Below, one piece after another: positions 55,961 to 62,856 of a stretch of 64,000 bases of DNA. The stretch comes from Pseudomonas sp. G34 (GTDB lineage: Bacteria > Pseudomonadota > Gammaproteobacteria > Pseudomonadales > Pseudomonadaceae): positions 372,001 through 436,000 of the forward strand of contig NZ_JAVHZV010000029.1 of assembly GCF_031119625.1 (NCBI RefSeq), read 5' to 3'. The position numbers were made by a program, and so were the translations under genes. The notes below the pieces were generated by a model. It saw only the letters and a program-made list of their open reading frames with translations, ran no database searches and was not told the origin of the DNA. Numbering within the stretch: position 1 is the first letter of the stretch; each line of letters begins with the position of its first letter.

Positions 55961-56107
55961 ATGTTGAAGATCATTCTTGCCCGCCTGATTCTTACCGCTG
56001 ACGAGCGCATATTGTTGGTTAACCTTCGCAAGCTCGAGAGAGGCGAACAAAAGTTTTTTCAGCGTGCTATTAAAGCAATGGCTTGCAGAACTGCTGGACA
56101 GTCTTGA
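55961..56107 (+). CDS. 48-aa ORF downstream of the C4-type RNA
   Basis: Begins MLKIILARLILTADER, continues through a charged helix (LRKLERGEQKFFQ) and stops at 56107. The ribosome site AAGGGAG lies 7 bp before the ATG and is complementary to the C4-type RNA; CTCCCTCTTG upstream could also sequester it. The first 14 residues are hydrophobic/basic and the protein could bind a membrane. By analogy to P1 ant/icd or P4 genes the product may be harmful and tightly held off in the lysogen. I do not recognise the protein itself. Confidence 0.65.
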   Translation: MLKIILARLILTADERILLVNLRKLERGEQKFFQRAIKAMACRTAGQS

Positions 56108-56148
56108 ACCAATGATCTAAATCAGTTAAAGCAAAATGGATCTTGCTC

Positions 56149-57123
56149 ATGAACAAAAAAATGTTTGAGGTCAAACGCAACCATCACCATATCTGGGCGG
56201 ACTACCTGCGGAGATGGTCAAGCGATGGGAAAAACATTTACTACACCACGAACAAGAAAAATATTGTATTGGACAGCGTACGAGGGGTTGCTAAAGAAAA
56301 AGATTTTTACAAGCTAACGGATCTAAGCAGTGTCGATATCAATCTCATCAGGGCTATGTCTCAAAACAGCCCATTAGAGTTGCAGCGACACCACATGCGT
56401 CATCTATCCGACTTCATAAAGCTAGATCAAACATACTGCAATTATAGAGCAACGAGACAACCTAATCCGAAGTTTGAAGCCGCACATCACGCGCTTAAGC
56501 ATAACTTATTAGAGAACCTTCACTCTGCCCATGAACGAAGGGTGTTGCCAATTCTAAATAGACTAGCTGAAGGCGATCTGTCGGTATTGGGTTGTCTCGA
56601 CCAGATGATCAAATTCCTAATGTATTTCGGACATCAATTCACAAGAACAAAAAACTTTAAAGATGCCGTTTTTTCTTCTCTACCTCGTACTAACGACTTG
56701 GAATGCCGGCTCGCAGACTCCATGGAGCACGCTTGGTGGTTCCATAGCTATATGATGGGAATGAATTTCGGTAAAAGTCTTTTTGACACCCGATTCAAAG
56801 ACACTCATGCATTATTAGTCAACAATTCGCAACTACAATTTATAGCTTCAGATCAACCGATCATCAATATACATCGCTGCCTCGCAACAACGCCTAGAAA
56901 CACGCCTCCAAAACATGCTGATTTTTATTATCCAATATCCCCGGTCATCGCATACGTAATTTGTGATTCCGACACTTTTGCTAGCGGCATCAATTTCGTC
57001 GACGAGCATCAAGTAAGGCAACTAAACGAGAAGCTAGCTAGACGAGCTAATGCACATATCTTTGGCCAATCCCGTGACTCACTTGCAGAACTTGTCTCAA
57101 TCATAGGTAAAGATGAACCATGA
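56149..57123 (+). CDS. DUF4238-like cargo (moron) gene
   Basis: A 324-aa soluble protein. The start KRNHHHIWADYLRRWS, the mid-region FGHQFTRTKNF and the C-terminal FIASDQPIINIH followed by YYPISPVIAYVIC match the layout of DUF4238 proteins, an uncharacterised His-rich family. It is clearly AT-richer than all neighbours (about 40-50% GC on lines I counted) with different codon use, so it was acquired separately. It sits between S and V, a position used for lysogenic-conversion genes in P2 relatives. ATG 56149 follows TTG 56143; ATG 56161 is also possible. Phage exclusion or host fitness is a guess; nothing in sequence proves it. Confidence 0.7.
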   Translation: MNKKMFEVKRNHHHIWADYLRRWSSDGKNIYYTTNKKNIVLDSVRGVAKEKDFYKLTDLSSVDINLIRAMSQNSPLELQRHHMRHLSDFIKLDQTYCNYRATRQPNPKFEAAHHALKHNLLENLHSAHERRVLPILNRLAEGDLSVLGCLDQMIKFLMYFGHQFTRTKNFKDAVFSSLPRTNDLECRLADSMEHAWWFHSYMMGMNFGKSLFDTRFKDTHALLVNNSQLQFIASDQPIINIHRCLATTPRNTPPKHADFYYPISPVIAYVICDSDTFASGINFVDEHQVRQLNEKLARRANAHIFGQSRDSLAELVSIIGKDEP

Positions 57124-57144
57124 CCGTTTCAGAGTGAAGTTGAG

Positions 57145-57167
57145 GTTGTAGCTACGCAAACTACAAC
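57145..57167. promoter_or_regulatory. Late-activator palindrome upstream of V
   Basis: GTTGTAG-N9-CTACAAC, identical arms to the P/O site. Its centre is 56 bp before the V ATG, close to the 57 bp seen for P. It shows that V starts a separate late operon after the cargo gene. Confidence 0.75.
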
Positions 57168-57211
57168 CCCCACCTGCTGCGCCCCTCACGCGAGGGCGCC
57201 ACCATCGCGGC

Positions 57212-57688
57212 ATGAACTCCTTTGCCGCCCTTGCCCGTCTGATCGAAAACCTTGTCCGCTTCGGCACCATCGCCGAGGTGGACGAGCCGAAAGCCCGCGT
57301 GCGCGTGAAGTCCGGCGAGCTGCTCACCACCTGGCTGCCCTGGTTGGCCCTGCGCGCCGGCGCTGACCGCCAGTGGAACCCGCCCACCGAGGGCGAACAG
57401 GTCGTGCTGCTCAGCCCTTCCGGCCTACTCGCTCAGGGCATTGCCCTCACCGGCCTGTTCAGCGAAGCCAACCCGGCCAACGGCGACCGCGCGGGCCTGC
57501 ACCGCACCACATACCGCGACGGAGCGGTGATCGAGTACGACAGCGTCGCCCACCTGCTCACCGCCACTATTCCAGGCGCCGCCAACCTCAGCTGCAGCGC
57601 CGATATCACCATCAGCAGCGCCGCCAACATCACCATCAACGCCGAGGGCAACCTGGTCCTCAAGGGCGCCCGTGTGGACATAAACTGA
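57212..57688 (+). CDS. V: Baseplate spike protein V (P2 gpV family)
   Basis: A 158-aa protein forming the central spike that pierces the membrane. The N-terminal OB-fold segment has IENLVRFGTIAEVDEP and VRVKSGELLTTWLPWLALRAG; the C terminus is a beta-helix (ADITISSAANITINAEGN). P2 gpV is longer (about 211 aa) and carries its own metal-binding tip; that tip is missing here and a PAAR protein follows directly. Confidence 0.92.
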   Translation: MNSFAALARLIENLVRFGTIAEVDEPKARVRVKSGELLTTWLPWLALRAGADRQWNPPTEGEQVVLLSPSGLLAQGIALTGLFSEANPANGDRAGLHRTTYRDGAVIEYDSVAHLLTATIPGAANLSCSADITISSAANITINAEGNLVLKGARVDIN

Positions 57689-57981
57689 TGCCGGCCGTAG
57701 CCCGCCTCGGCGACACCTGCACCGGCCACGGCTGCTGGCCAGCGCGCGTCAACACCGCGGCAAGCCCCAACGTGAACATCAACGGCATCCCCGCCCACCG
57801 CCAGGGCGACGCCTGGGCACCCCACACCTGCCCCAGCATCCCGCAAACCCACGCCAGCAGCCTGGCCAGCGGCAGCGGTACCGTCTTCGTCAACGGCAAG
57901 CAGCTCGGCCGTGTGGGCGACCCCGTGGCATGCGGCTCCAGCGTTGCAGCGGGCAGCCCCAACGTATTCGCAGGGGGCTGA
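57688..57981 (+). CDS. PAAR-motif spike tip protein
   Basis: A 97-aa PAAR-type protein: PAVARLGDTCTGHG at the start, VNINGIPAHRQGD in the middle and VFVNGKQLGRVGDPVACGS at the end, with His and Cys residues spaced for a metal site. It would cap the V spike and sharpen it. Its ATG overlaps the V stop by one base. It fits with the shortened V protein upstream. Confidence 0.88.
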   Translation: MPAVARLGDTCTGHGCWPARVNTAASPNVNINGIPAHRQGDAWAPHTCPSIPQTHASSLASGSGTVFVNGKQLGRVGDPVACGSSVAAGSPNVFAGG

Positions 57982-57983
57982 CC

Positions 57984-58337
57984 ATGGCCGGCCTATCCCG
58001 CACCACCGGCGCAGCCCTGGAAGGCGTCGAGCACCTGCGCCAGTCCATCGCCGACATCCTCACCACGCCAATCGGCTCGCGCGTCATGCGTCGCGAATAC
58101 GGCAGCAACCTGCCGTTTCTGATCGACCAGCCCTTCAACGCCCACACCCGCATGCTCTGCTACGCCGCTACCGCCATGGCCCTCATGCGCTGGGAGCCCC
58201 GCGTGCGCCTCACCCACGTCAGCATCGCCCTGGGCGAAACACCCGGCGCAGTGGTTATCGACCTGGAAGGCACCCCCGTGGACGGCAACCAGCCCTACAA
58301 CCTGCAAATTCCACTCGCCATGGGGGCCGCCACATGA
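57984..58337 (+). CDS. W: Baseplate assembly protein W (P2 gpW family, GPW/gp25)
   Basis: A 117-aa protein of the gp25-like fold. The signature ILTTPIGSRVMRREYGSNLPFLIDQP is complete. It joins the spike to the sheath initiation ring. Spaced 2 bp from the PAAR stop; overlaps J by 4 bp. Confidence 0.94.
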   Translation: MAGLSRTTGAALEGVEHLRQSIADILTTPIGSRVMRREYGSNLPFLIDQPFNAHTRMLCYAATAMALMRWEPRVRLTHVSIALGETPGAVVIDLEGTPVDGNQPYNLQIPLAMGAAT

Positions 58338-59227
58338 GCTTCACCGCTATCGACCTCTCCCGCGTGCCAGCGCCCAACGTAGTCGAGGCCCTGGACTACG
58401 AGCAGATCCTCGGCGCCCTACTCGCCGAGTTCGCCGAGCGCTACCCGGCCATGGATCAGTTCCTCGAGTCCGACCCAGCCATCAAGCTGCTCGAGGTCTT
58501 CGCCTACCGTGAGCTGCTGCTACGCCAGCGCATCAACGAGGCGGCCAAGGCCGTCATGCTGCCCTACGCCCAGGGCGAGGATCTGGAAAACATCGGCGCC
58601 CTGTTTGGTGTTCAGCGCCTGGTCACTGCGCCCGGCGACCCGACTGCCTTTCCGTCAGTACCACCGCAGTACGAGAAAGACAGCGAGCTGCGCTACCGCA
58701 TCCAGCTCTCACTCGAAGGCCTGAGCACCGCAGGGCCCGAGGGCGCCTACATCTTTCACGCCCTCAGCGCGAGCGGGGAAGTACTCGACGCTTCCGCAAT
58801 AAGCCCCACCCCAGGTGTAGTCTTGGTCACAGTGCTATCGCGCACTGACGCCGGTGTGCCAAGCGCCGAGCTGCTCGCCACGGTCAACCGCGCGCTCACC
58901 GACGAATCGGTGCGCCCGCTGACTGATTACGTCCAGGTGCAGGCAGCTACCATCACCAACTACGCCATCAACGCCCGCTTGTACTTCTACGCCGGGCCCG
59001 ACCGCGAAGTGGTCATGGCCAACGCCAGGGCTGCCGTAACGGCCTACGCCGCCGCTCAGCATCGCCTGGGGCGAGACGTAACCATCTCCGGCCTGCATGC
59101 CGCCCTGCACCAGCCAGGCGTGCAACGTGTCGAGCTGCAGAGCCCGGCCGCCAGCATCGTCGTCAGCCGCCAGGGCGCCACGTTCTGCACGGCTATCGAG
59201 CTGATCGACGGTGGGCTGGATGAATAA
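58334..59227 (+). CDS. J: Baseplate protein J (P2 gpJ family)
   Basis: A 297-aa wedge protein. LESDPAIKLLEVFAYRELLLRQRINEAAKAVMLPYAQGEDLENIGALFGVQR (about residues 40-95) is the family hallmark. It starts with MSFTAIDLSRVPAPN and overlaps both W and I, as in P2. Confidence 0.95.
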   Translation: MSFTAIDLSRVPAPNVVEALDYEQILGALLAEFAERYPAMDQFLESDPAIKLLEVFAYRELLLRQRINEAAKAVMLPYAQGEDLENIGALFGVQRLVTAPGDPTAFPSVPPQYEKDSELRYRIQLSLEGLSTAGPEGAYIFHALSASGEVLDASAISPTPGVVLVTVLSRTDAGVPSAELLATVNRALTDESVRPLTDYVQVQAATITNYAINARLYFYAGPDREVVMANARAAVTAYAAAQHRLGRDVTISGLHAALHQPGVQRVELQSPAASIVVSRQGATFCTAIELIDGGLDE

Positions 59228-59768
59228 GCTGCCCAGCCTCCTACCGCCCAACGCCACCGCCCTCGAGCGGTCGCTCGAACAGCTTCAGGCCCGTTCCGCC
59301 ACGGTCGCCGTGCCGTTGCGCGAGCTCTGGAACCCCGACACCTGCCCCGCGCCGCTACTTCCCTGGCTCGCCTGGACGCTCTCGCTCGACGGTTGGCAGC
59401 CCTACTGGCCCGAGTCCATCAAGCGCGAGCGAATCCGCATGGCCGTCGAGATCCAGCGCCGCAAGGGCACCGCCAAAAGCGTGCGCGACGTCGTGCGCAG
59501 CTTCGGCTCAAGCCTGGCCATCCGCGAATGGTGGCAGCTGGAGCCCAAAGGCACCCCGCATACCTTCGAGCTAGTGCTCACCCTCGGCGCCGGCGTGCCC
59601 AACACCATCGAGTACCAGCAGGACGTTATCGCCGAAGTCGAGCGCACCAAGCCCGTGCGCTCTCACTTCACCCTCACCATCGGCCTGGCAGCGTCTGGCG
59701 CCCTGGGCCTGGGCGGCGCGTCGCGCCCCATCACCTACCGCCGCATCCAATGCACCGAGGCACCTTGA
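59220..59768 (+). CDS. I: Tail protein I (P2 gpI family)
   Basis: A 182-aa baseplate wedge protein. Family features: LPPNATALERSLEQL, PLLPWLAWTLSLDGWQ and RRKGTAKSVRDVVRSFG. It overlaps J by 8 bp and abuts H with no gap. Confidence 0.94.
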   Translation: MNKLPSLLPPNATALERSLEQLQARSATVAVPLRELWNPDTCPAPLLPWLAWTLSLDGWQPYWPESIKRERIRMAVEIQRRKGTAKSVRDVVRSFGSSLAIREWWQLEPKGTPHTFELVLTLGAGVPNTIEYQQDVIAEVERTKPVRSHFTLTIGLAASGALGLGGASRPITYRRIQCTEAP

Positions 59769-62132
59769 ATGGCCCTGAACATCACCATCACCAACGCCGG
59801 CCGGGCTGAAATCATCGCCGCCGAAAACAACGGCACAAACAAGGTCACCATCGCCGCGGTGGCCCTGGGCACGGCCCGTTACACGCCGCAGAAGTCCCAG
59901 GCCGCCCTGCAGGCCGAGGTCAAAAGGGTCACCAGCATCGCCGGTAAGGCCGTGGCAGACGACACCATCCACGTCATGGCCCTGGATGAATCCGACGCCA
60001 CCTACAATGTCGGTGAGTTCGGCCTCATCAGTGACAAGGGCACGCTCATCGCCGTCTATTCGCAGCTCCCTGAGGCTGGCTGGATCATCCAAAAGGCACC
60101 GGCTTCCACCCTGCTGCTGGCCACCGATATCATCCTGGAGTCGCTCGGCACCGCCGCCATCCAGTTCGGCGACATCACCTTCATCAACCCGCCGGCCACT
60201 ATCGATACCCCAGGCGTCGTCCAGCTTGAGGACAGTCTTACCAGTTCCAGCAGGGTCAAAGCCCTCACCGCCGCCATGGGCAAGAAGCTGCAGGATGAAA
60301 AAGAGGCCAACATCGCTGCCGGGGCCTCAACCCAATACTGGCGGGGCAACAAGACCTGGCGCGACTTCGCTACCGATGTTCGCGCCGCCGTGCTCACCGG
60401 TCTCAGCACCGCGTCGTCCACGGCAGTGGCAGCAGCCGATACCGTGCTTGTCGCGTTAGGCAAGCTCCAGGCACAAATCACGAGCCTGGCCACCAGCAAG
60501 CTGGATACAACCGCCAACGCCGCATCGGCCACCAAACTGCAGACCGCACGTACCATCGGTGGTGTTGCCTTTGACGGCACCGCCAATATCAACCTGCCGG
60601 GCGTCAACACAGGCGGCAATCAGAGCACTAGCGGCAATGCCGCCACTGCTACCAGGCTGCAAAACGCGCGCACCATCGGTGGGGCCGCATTCGATGGCAC
60701 CGCCAATATCAACCTGCCTGGCGTCAACACCATCGGCAACCAGAACACCACCGGCAACGCGGCCACCTCCACCAAACTGCAAACAGCGCGCGCAATCAAC
60801 GGCGTCGAGTTCGATGGTTCCGCGCCCATCACCATCGAAGCCAGGCCGGCGTACATCAATATCGCAGCCAACACTGATCTGGATGACCTGATCGGCTTCG
60901 GAGACTACTTCTGTCCGGCGAACGTAACGGTCGCAACCCTGGCCAACTGCCCAACCCACAATGCGTTCTACCTCAGGGTCTCAAGGCACGCCGGCGCGAG
61001 GCAGGAACTCTCGGAATATCCAACAGGTTTTTCAAGATCCTGGTTTCGCAACCGCTATGGCACCGTTTGGGGTAACTGGTACCGCGTCTATTCGGAGAAT
61101 GACCCACAGCCTGACGTTACGGGCAACGCCGGTACAGCCTCCAAGCTGCAGGTAGCGCGCACGATCAACGGCGTGCCGTTCGATGGTTCTGCGCCAATCA
61201 CCGTGCAAGACGGCACCAAGCTACCGACAGCAGGCGGCACCCTGACTGGCCGCGTCATAACTGCGGGAAGCCGTGACTCGGGCCTATACGGCAATTACAA
61301 CCCAGCGTTAATTGATCACGTCTGGTCGATGGGCAACGCCTATCGGATTGCTGATGACGGCAGCACATTCGGCAATCTCTATGGCCTTGCCTACAAGCAC
61401 ACAACCAACACCAGCGGCGGAGCCATGGCCTTCGGCCACCAACTTGTTCTCTGCAGCAATGGAACGCCGTGCGCAGCAATTGGCTTCGCCGGTAACTTCT
61501 GGACATCTGGCACCTACATCGGCAGCGGTGCAGGGCTCACCGATATCCCGCAAGCCGGCGTGGCTGGCCTGGTTGTGGCACTGGCTGCCAAGGCTGCATT
61601 GGTAAGCCCGGCTTTTACCGGCACTCCAACCGCGGCAACACCACCACTGGGCAATAGCAGTACCCGGCTGGCCACCACCGAGTTCGTGCAAGACAACAGC
61701 ACGCCGAAAGGCACAGTCGCCCATTTCGCTATGAGCAGCCCGCCAGCCGGCTGGCTGAAAGCCAACGGCGCTGCCGTCTCTCGCGCCACGTATTCCGACC
61801 TGTTCGCCGCCATCGGTACCACCTTCGGCGCGGGCAACGGCTCATCGACGTTCAACCTCCCCGATCTGCGTGGGGAGTTCATCCGCAGCTGGAGCGACGG
61901 CCGCACCGACCTCGACGGCGGACGCTCTTTCGGTACGGTTCAAGATCAGTTGCTCCAGGGCCACACGCACAGTGGAAACGCCACCCTGTCATTCCTGCGC
62001 GCAGGCGCGGGTGGCATCGGTGGCCCAGCTGCAGCCGCGTTGACCAGCCTCAGCACGGACTCCACCAGCGGCGGGCTCTCCGGCGAAACACGCCCCCACA
62101 ACATCGCCTTGCTTGCCTGCATCCGTTACTGA
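59769..62132 (+). CDS. H: Tail fibre protein H
   Basis: A 787-aa host-recognition fibre. The N-terminal DUF3751 baseplate-anchoring domain is about residues 1-160 (start ITNAGRAEIIAAENNG). The shaft has 40-residue repeats with the core LQTARTIGGVAFDGTANIN, and the C terminus has a phage tail-collar domain (GTVAHFAMSSPPAGWLKANG; DLRGEFIRSWSDGR) ending in GETRPHNIALLACIRY. The last element is where adhesin specificity is usually set. A tfa chaperone gene follows 9 bp on. Confidence 0.93.
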   Translation: MALNITITNAGRAEIIAAENNGTNKVTIAAVALGTARYTPQKSQAALQAEVKRVTSIAGKAVADDTIHVMALDESDATYNVGEFGLISDKGTLIAVYSQLPEAGWIIQKAPASTLLLATDIILESLGTAAIQFGDITFINPPATIDTPGVVQLEDSLTSSSRVKALTAAMGKKLQDEKEANIAAGASTQYWRGNKTWRDFATDVRAAVLTGLSTASSTAVAAADTVLVALGKLQAQITSLATSKLDTTANAASATKLQTARTIGGVAFDGTANINLPGVNTGGNQSTSGNAATATRLQNARTIGGAAFDGTANINLPGVNTIGNQNTTGNAATSTKLQTARAINGVEFDGSAPITIEARPAYINIAANTDLDDLIGFGDYFCPANVTVATLANCPTHNAFYLRVSRHAGARQELSEYPTGFSRSWFRNRYGTVWGNWYRVYSENDPQPDVTGNAGTASKLQVARTINGVPFDGSAPITVQDGTKLPTAGGTLTGRVITAGSRDSGLYGNYNPALIDHVWSMGNAYRIADDGSTFGNLYGLAYKHTTNTSGGAMAFGHQLVLCSNGTPCAAIGFAGNFWTSGTYIGSGAGLTDIPQAGVAGLVVALAAKAALVSPAFTGTPTAATPPLGNSSTRLATTEFVQDNSTPKGTVAHFAMSSPPAGWLKANGAAVSRATYSDLFAAIGTTFGAGNGSSTFNLPDLRGEFIRSWSDGRTDLDGGRSFGTVQDQLLQGHTHSGNATLSFLRAGAGGIGGPAAAALTSLSTDSTSGGLSGETRPHNIALLACIRY
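60530..60830 (+). repeat. 120-bp direct repeats in the tail-fibre shaft
   Basis: Two near-identical 120-bp units (phrase GGCACCGCCAATATCAACCT recurs 120 bp apart) and a third, diverged and truncated unit, encoding LQ(T/N)AR(T/A)IGG repeats. A further diverged unit lies near 61,120-61,200. Confidence 0.85.
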
Positions 62133-62141
62133 GGTCTCACC

Positions 62142-62711
62142 ATGCAAACCACTGCACCCACCATCTACAACTACAACCCAGCCACTGGCGAGTTGCTCGG
62201 CACCAGTCAGGCAGACCCCGACCCACTCGATGCCGACAACTGGCTGATTCCGGCCTGGGCCACTACCACAGAACCACCGGAGGCGGTCGCTGGCTCCGTA
62301 CGCTGTTGGCGAGATGGTGCTTGGCACCAGTGCGAGGATAACCGCGGCACGCTTTATCAAATCACCAACGGTGAACCCATCCAGCACGCTCAGCTCGGCC
62401 CGCTGCCCGTAGGGTTCACCCGCGAGCCTGTCCCCGGGCAGCACTACACCTGGAACGGCAAAGAGTGGGTGTTCGACGAACAGGCAGCCCGAGCTGCATA
62501 CGCCAGCGCCGCCTTGCTCGAGCGTAACCGCCTGCAGGTCGAAGCGACCGCACGCATTGCACCGCTGCAGGACGCCGCCGACCTTGAGGACGCTACCGAA
62601 GCCGAACGCGCCGAGCTCGAAGCCTGGAAGCGCTACCGCGTCGCCCTGAATCGCGTGCCGCTGCAAGACGCTTACCCCAACCCCATCGAATGGCCCACAG
62701 CGCCCAACTGA
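62142..62711 (+). CDS. G: Tail fibre assembly chaperone (Tfa/gpG-like)
   Basis: A 189-aa protein of the caudovirales tail-fibre assembly family. IYNYNPATGELLGTSQADPDP at the start (in two parts), HYTWNGKEWVFDE in the centre and LEAWKRYRVALNRVPLQDAYP at the end are typical. It helps fold and trimerise the H fibre. A strong terminator follows, so V-to-G forms one operon. Confidence 0.92.
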   Translation: MQTTAPTIYNYNPATGELLGTSQADPDPLDADNWLIPAWATTTEPPEAVAGSVRCWRDGAWHQCEDNRGTLYQITNGEPIQHAQLGPLPVGFTREPVPGQHYTWNGKEWVFDEQAARAAYASAALLERNRLQVEATARIAPLQDAADLEDATEAERAELEAWKRYRVALNRVPLQDAYPNPIEWPTAPN

Positions 62712-62728
62712 TTTTCCTGGGGAGGGTT

Positions 62729-62752
62729 GCCCGCCATATGGCGGGCTTTTTT
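62729..62752 (+). terminator. Terminator after the V-G operon
   Basis: GCCCGCCATATGGCGGGC, a perfect palindrome, followed by TTTTTT. It ends 17 bp after the fibre-chaperone stop. Confidence 0.92.
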
Positions 62753-62762
62753 ATGCCCGCAC

Positions 62763-62785
62763 GCTGTAACCCGCCGGCCTACAAC
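62763..62785. promoter_or_regulatory. Late-activator palindrome upstream of FI
   Basis: GCTGTAA-N9-CTACAAC: right arm identical to the other two sites, left arm with two changes. The centre is 83 bp before the FI ATG, comparable with 87 bp for O. Confidence 0.7.
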
Positions 62786-62856
62786 GCCCACCGCTCGCCG
62801 CGTTGCCGCGCGCGCGTCAGGCTCGGCACTGTCATTTCCCAACGCAGGCACCAGTC

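Noticed and set aside
55767..55967. 66-codon ORF across the C4-type RNA (resembles ASH-like predicted phage proteins)
   Set aside because: It exactly overlaps the RNA structure and target boxes; conservation at RNA level explains it better than a protein.
56104..56131. TTGAAC...TAAAGC as a promoter for the DUF4238-like gene
   Set aside because: The -10 is poor; expression may come from the C4-type promoter upstream.
62163..62182. CTACAACTACAACC in the fibre-chaperone gene as a fourth late-activator site
   Set aside because: Only the right half-site is present and it lies inside coding sequence without an operon start.
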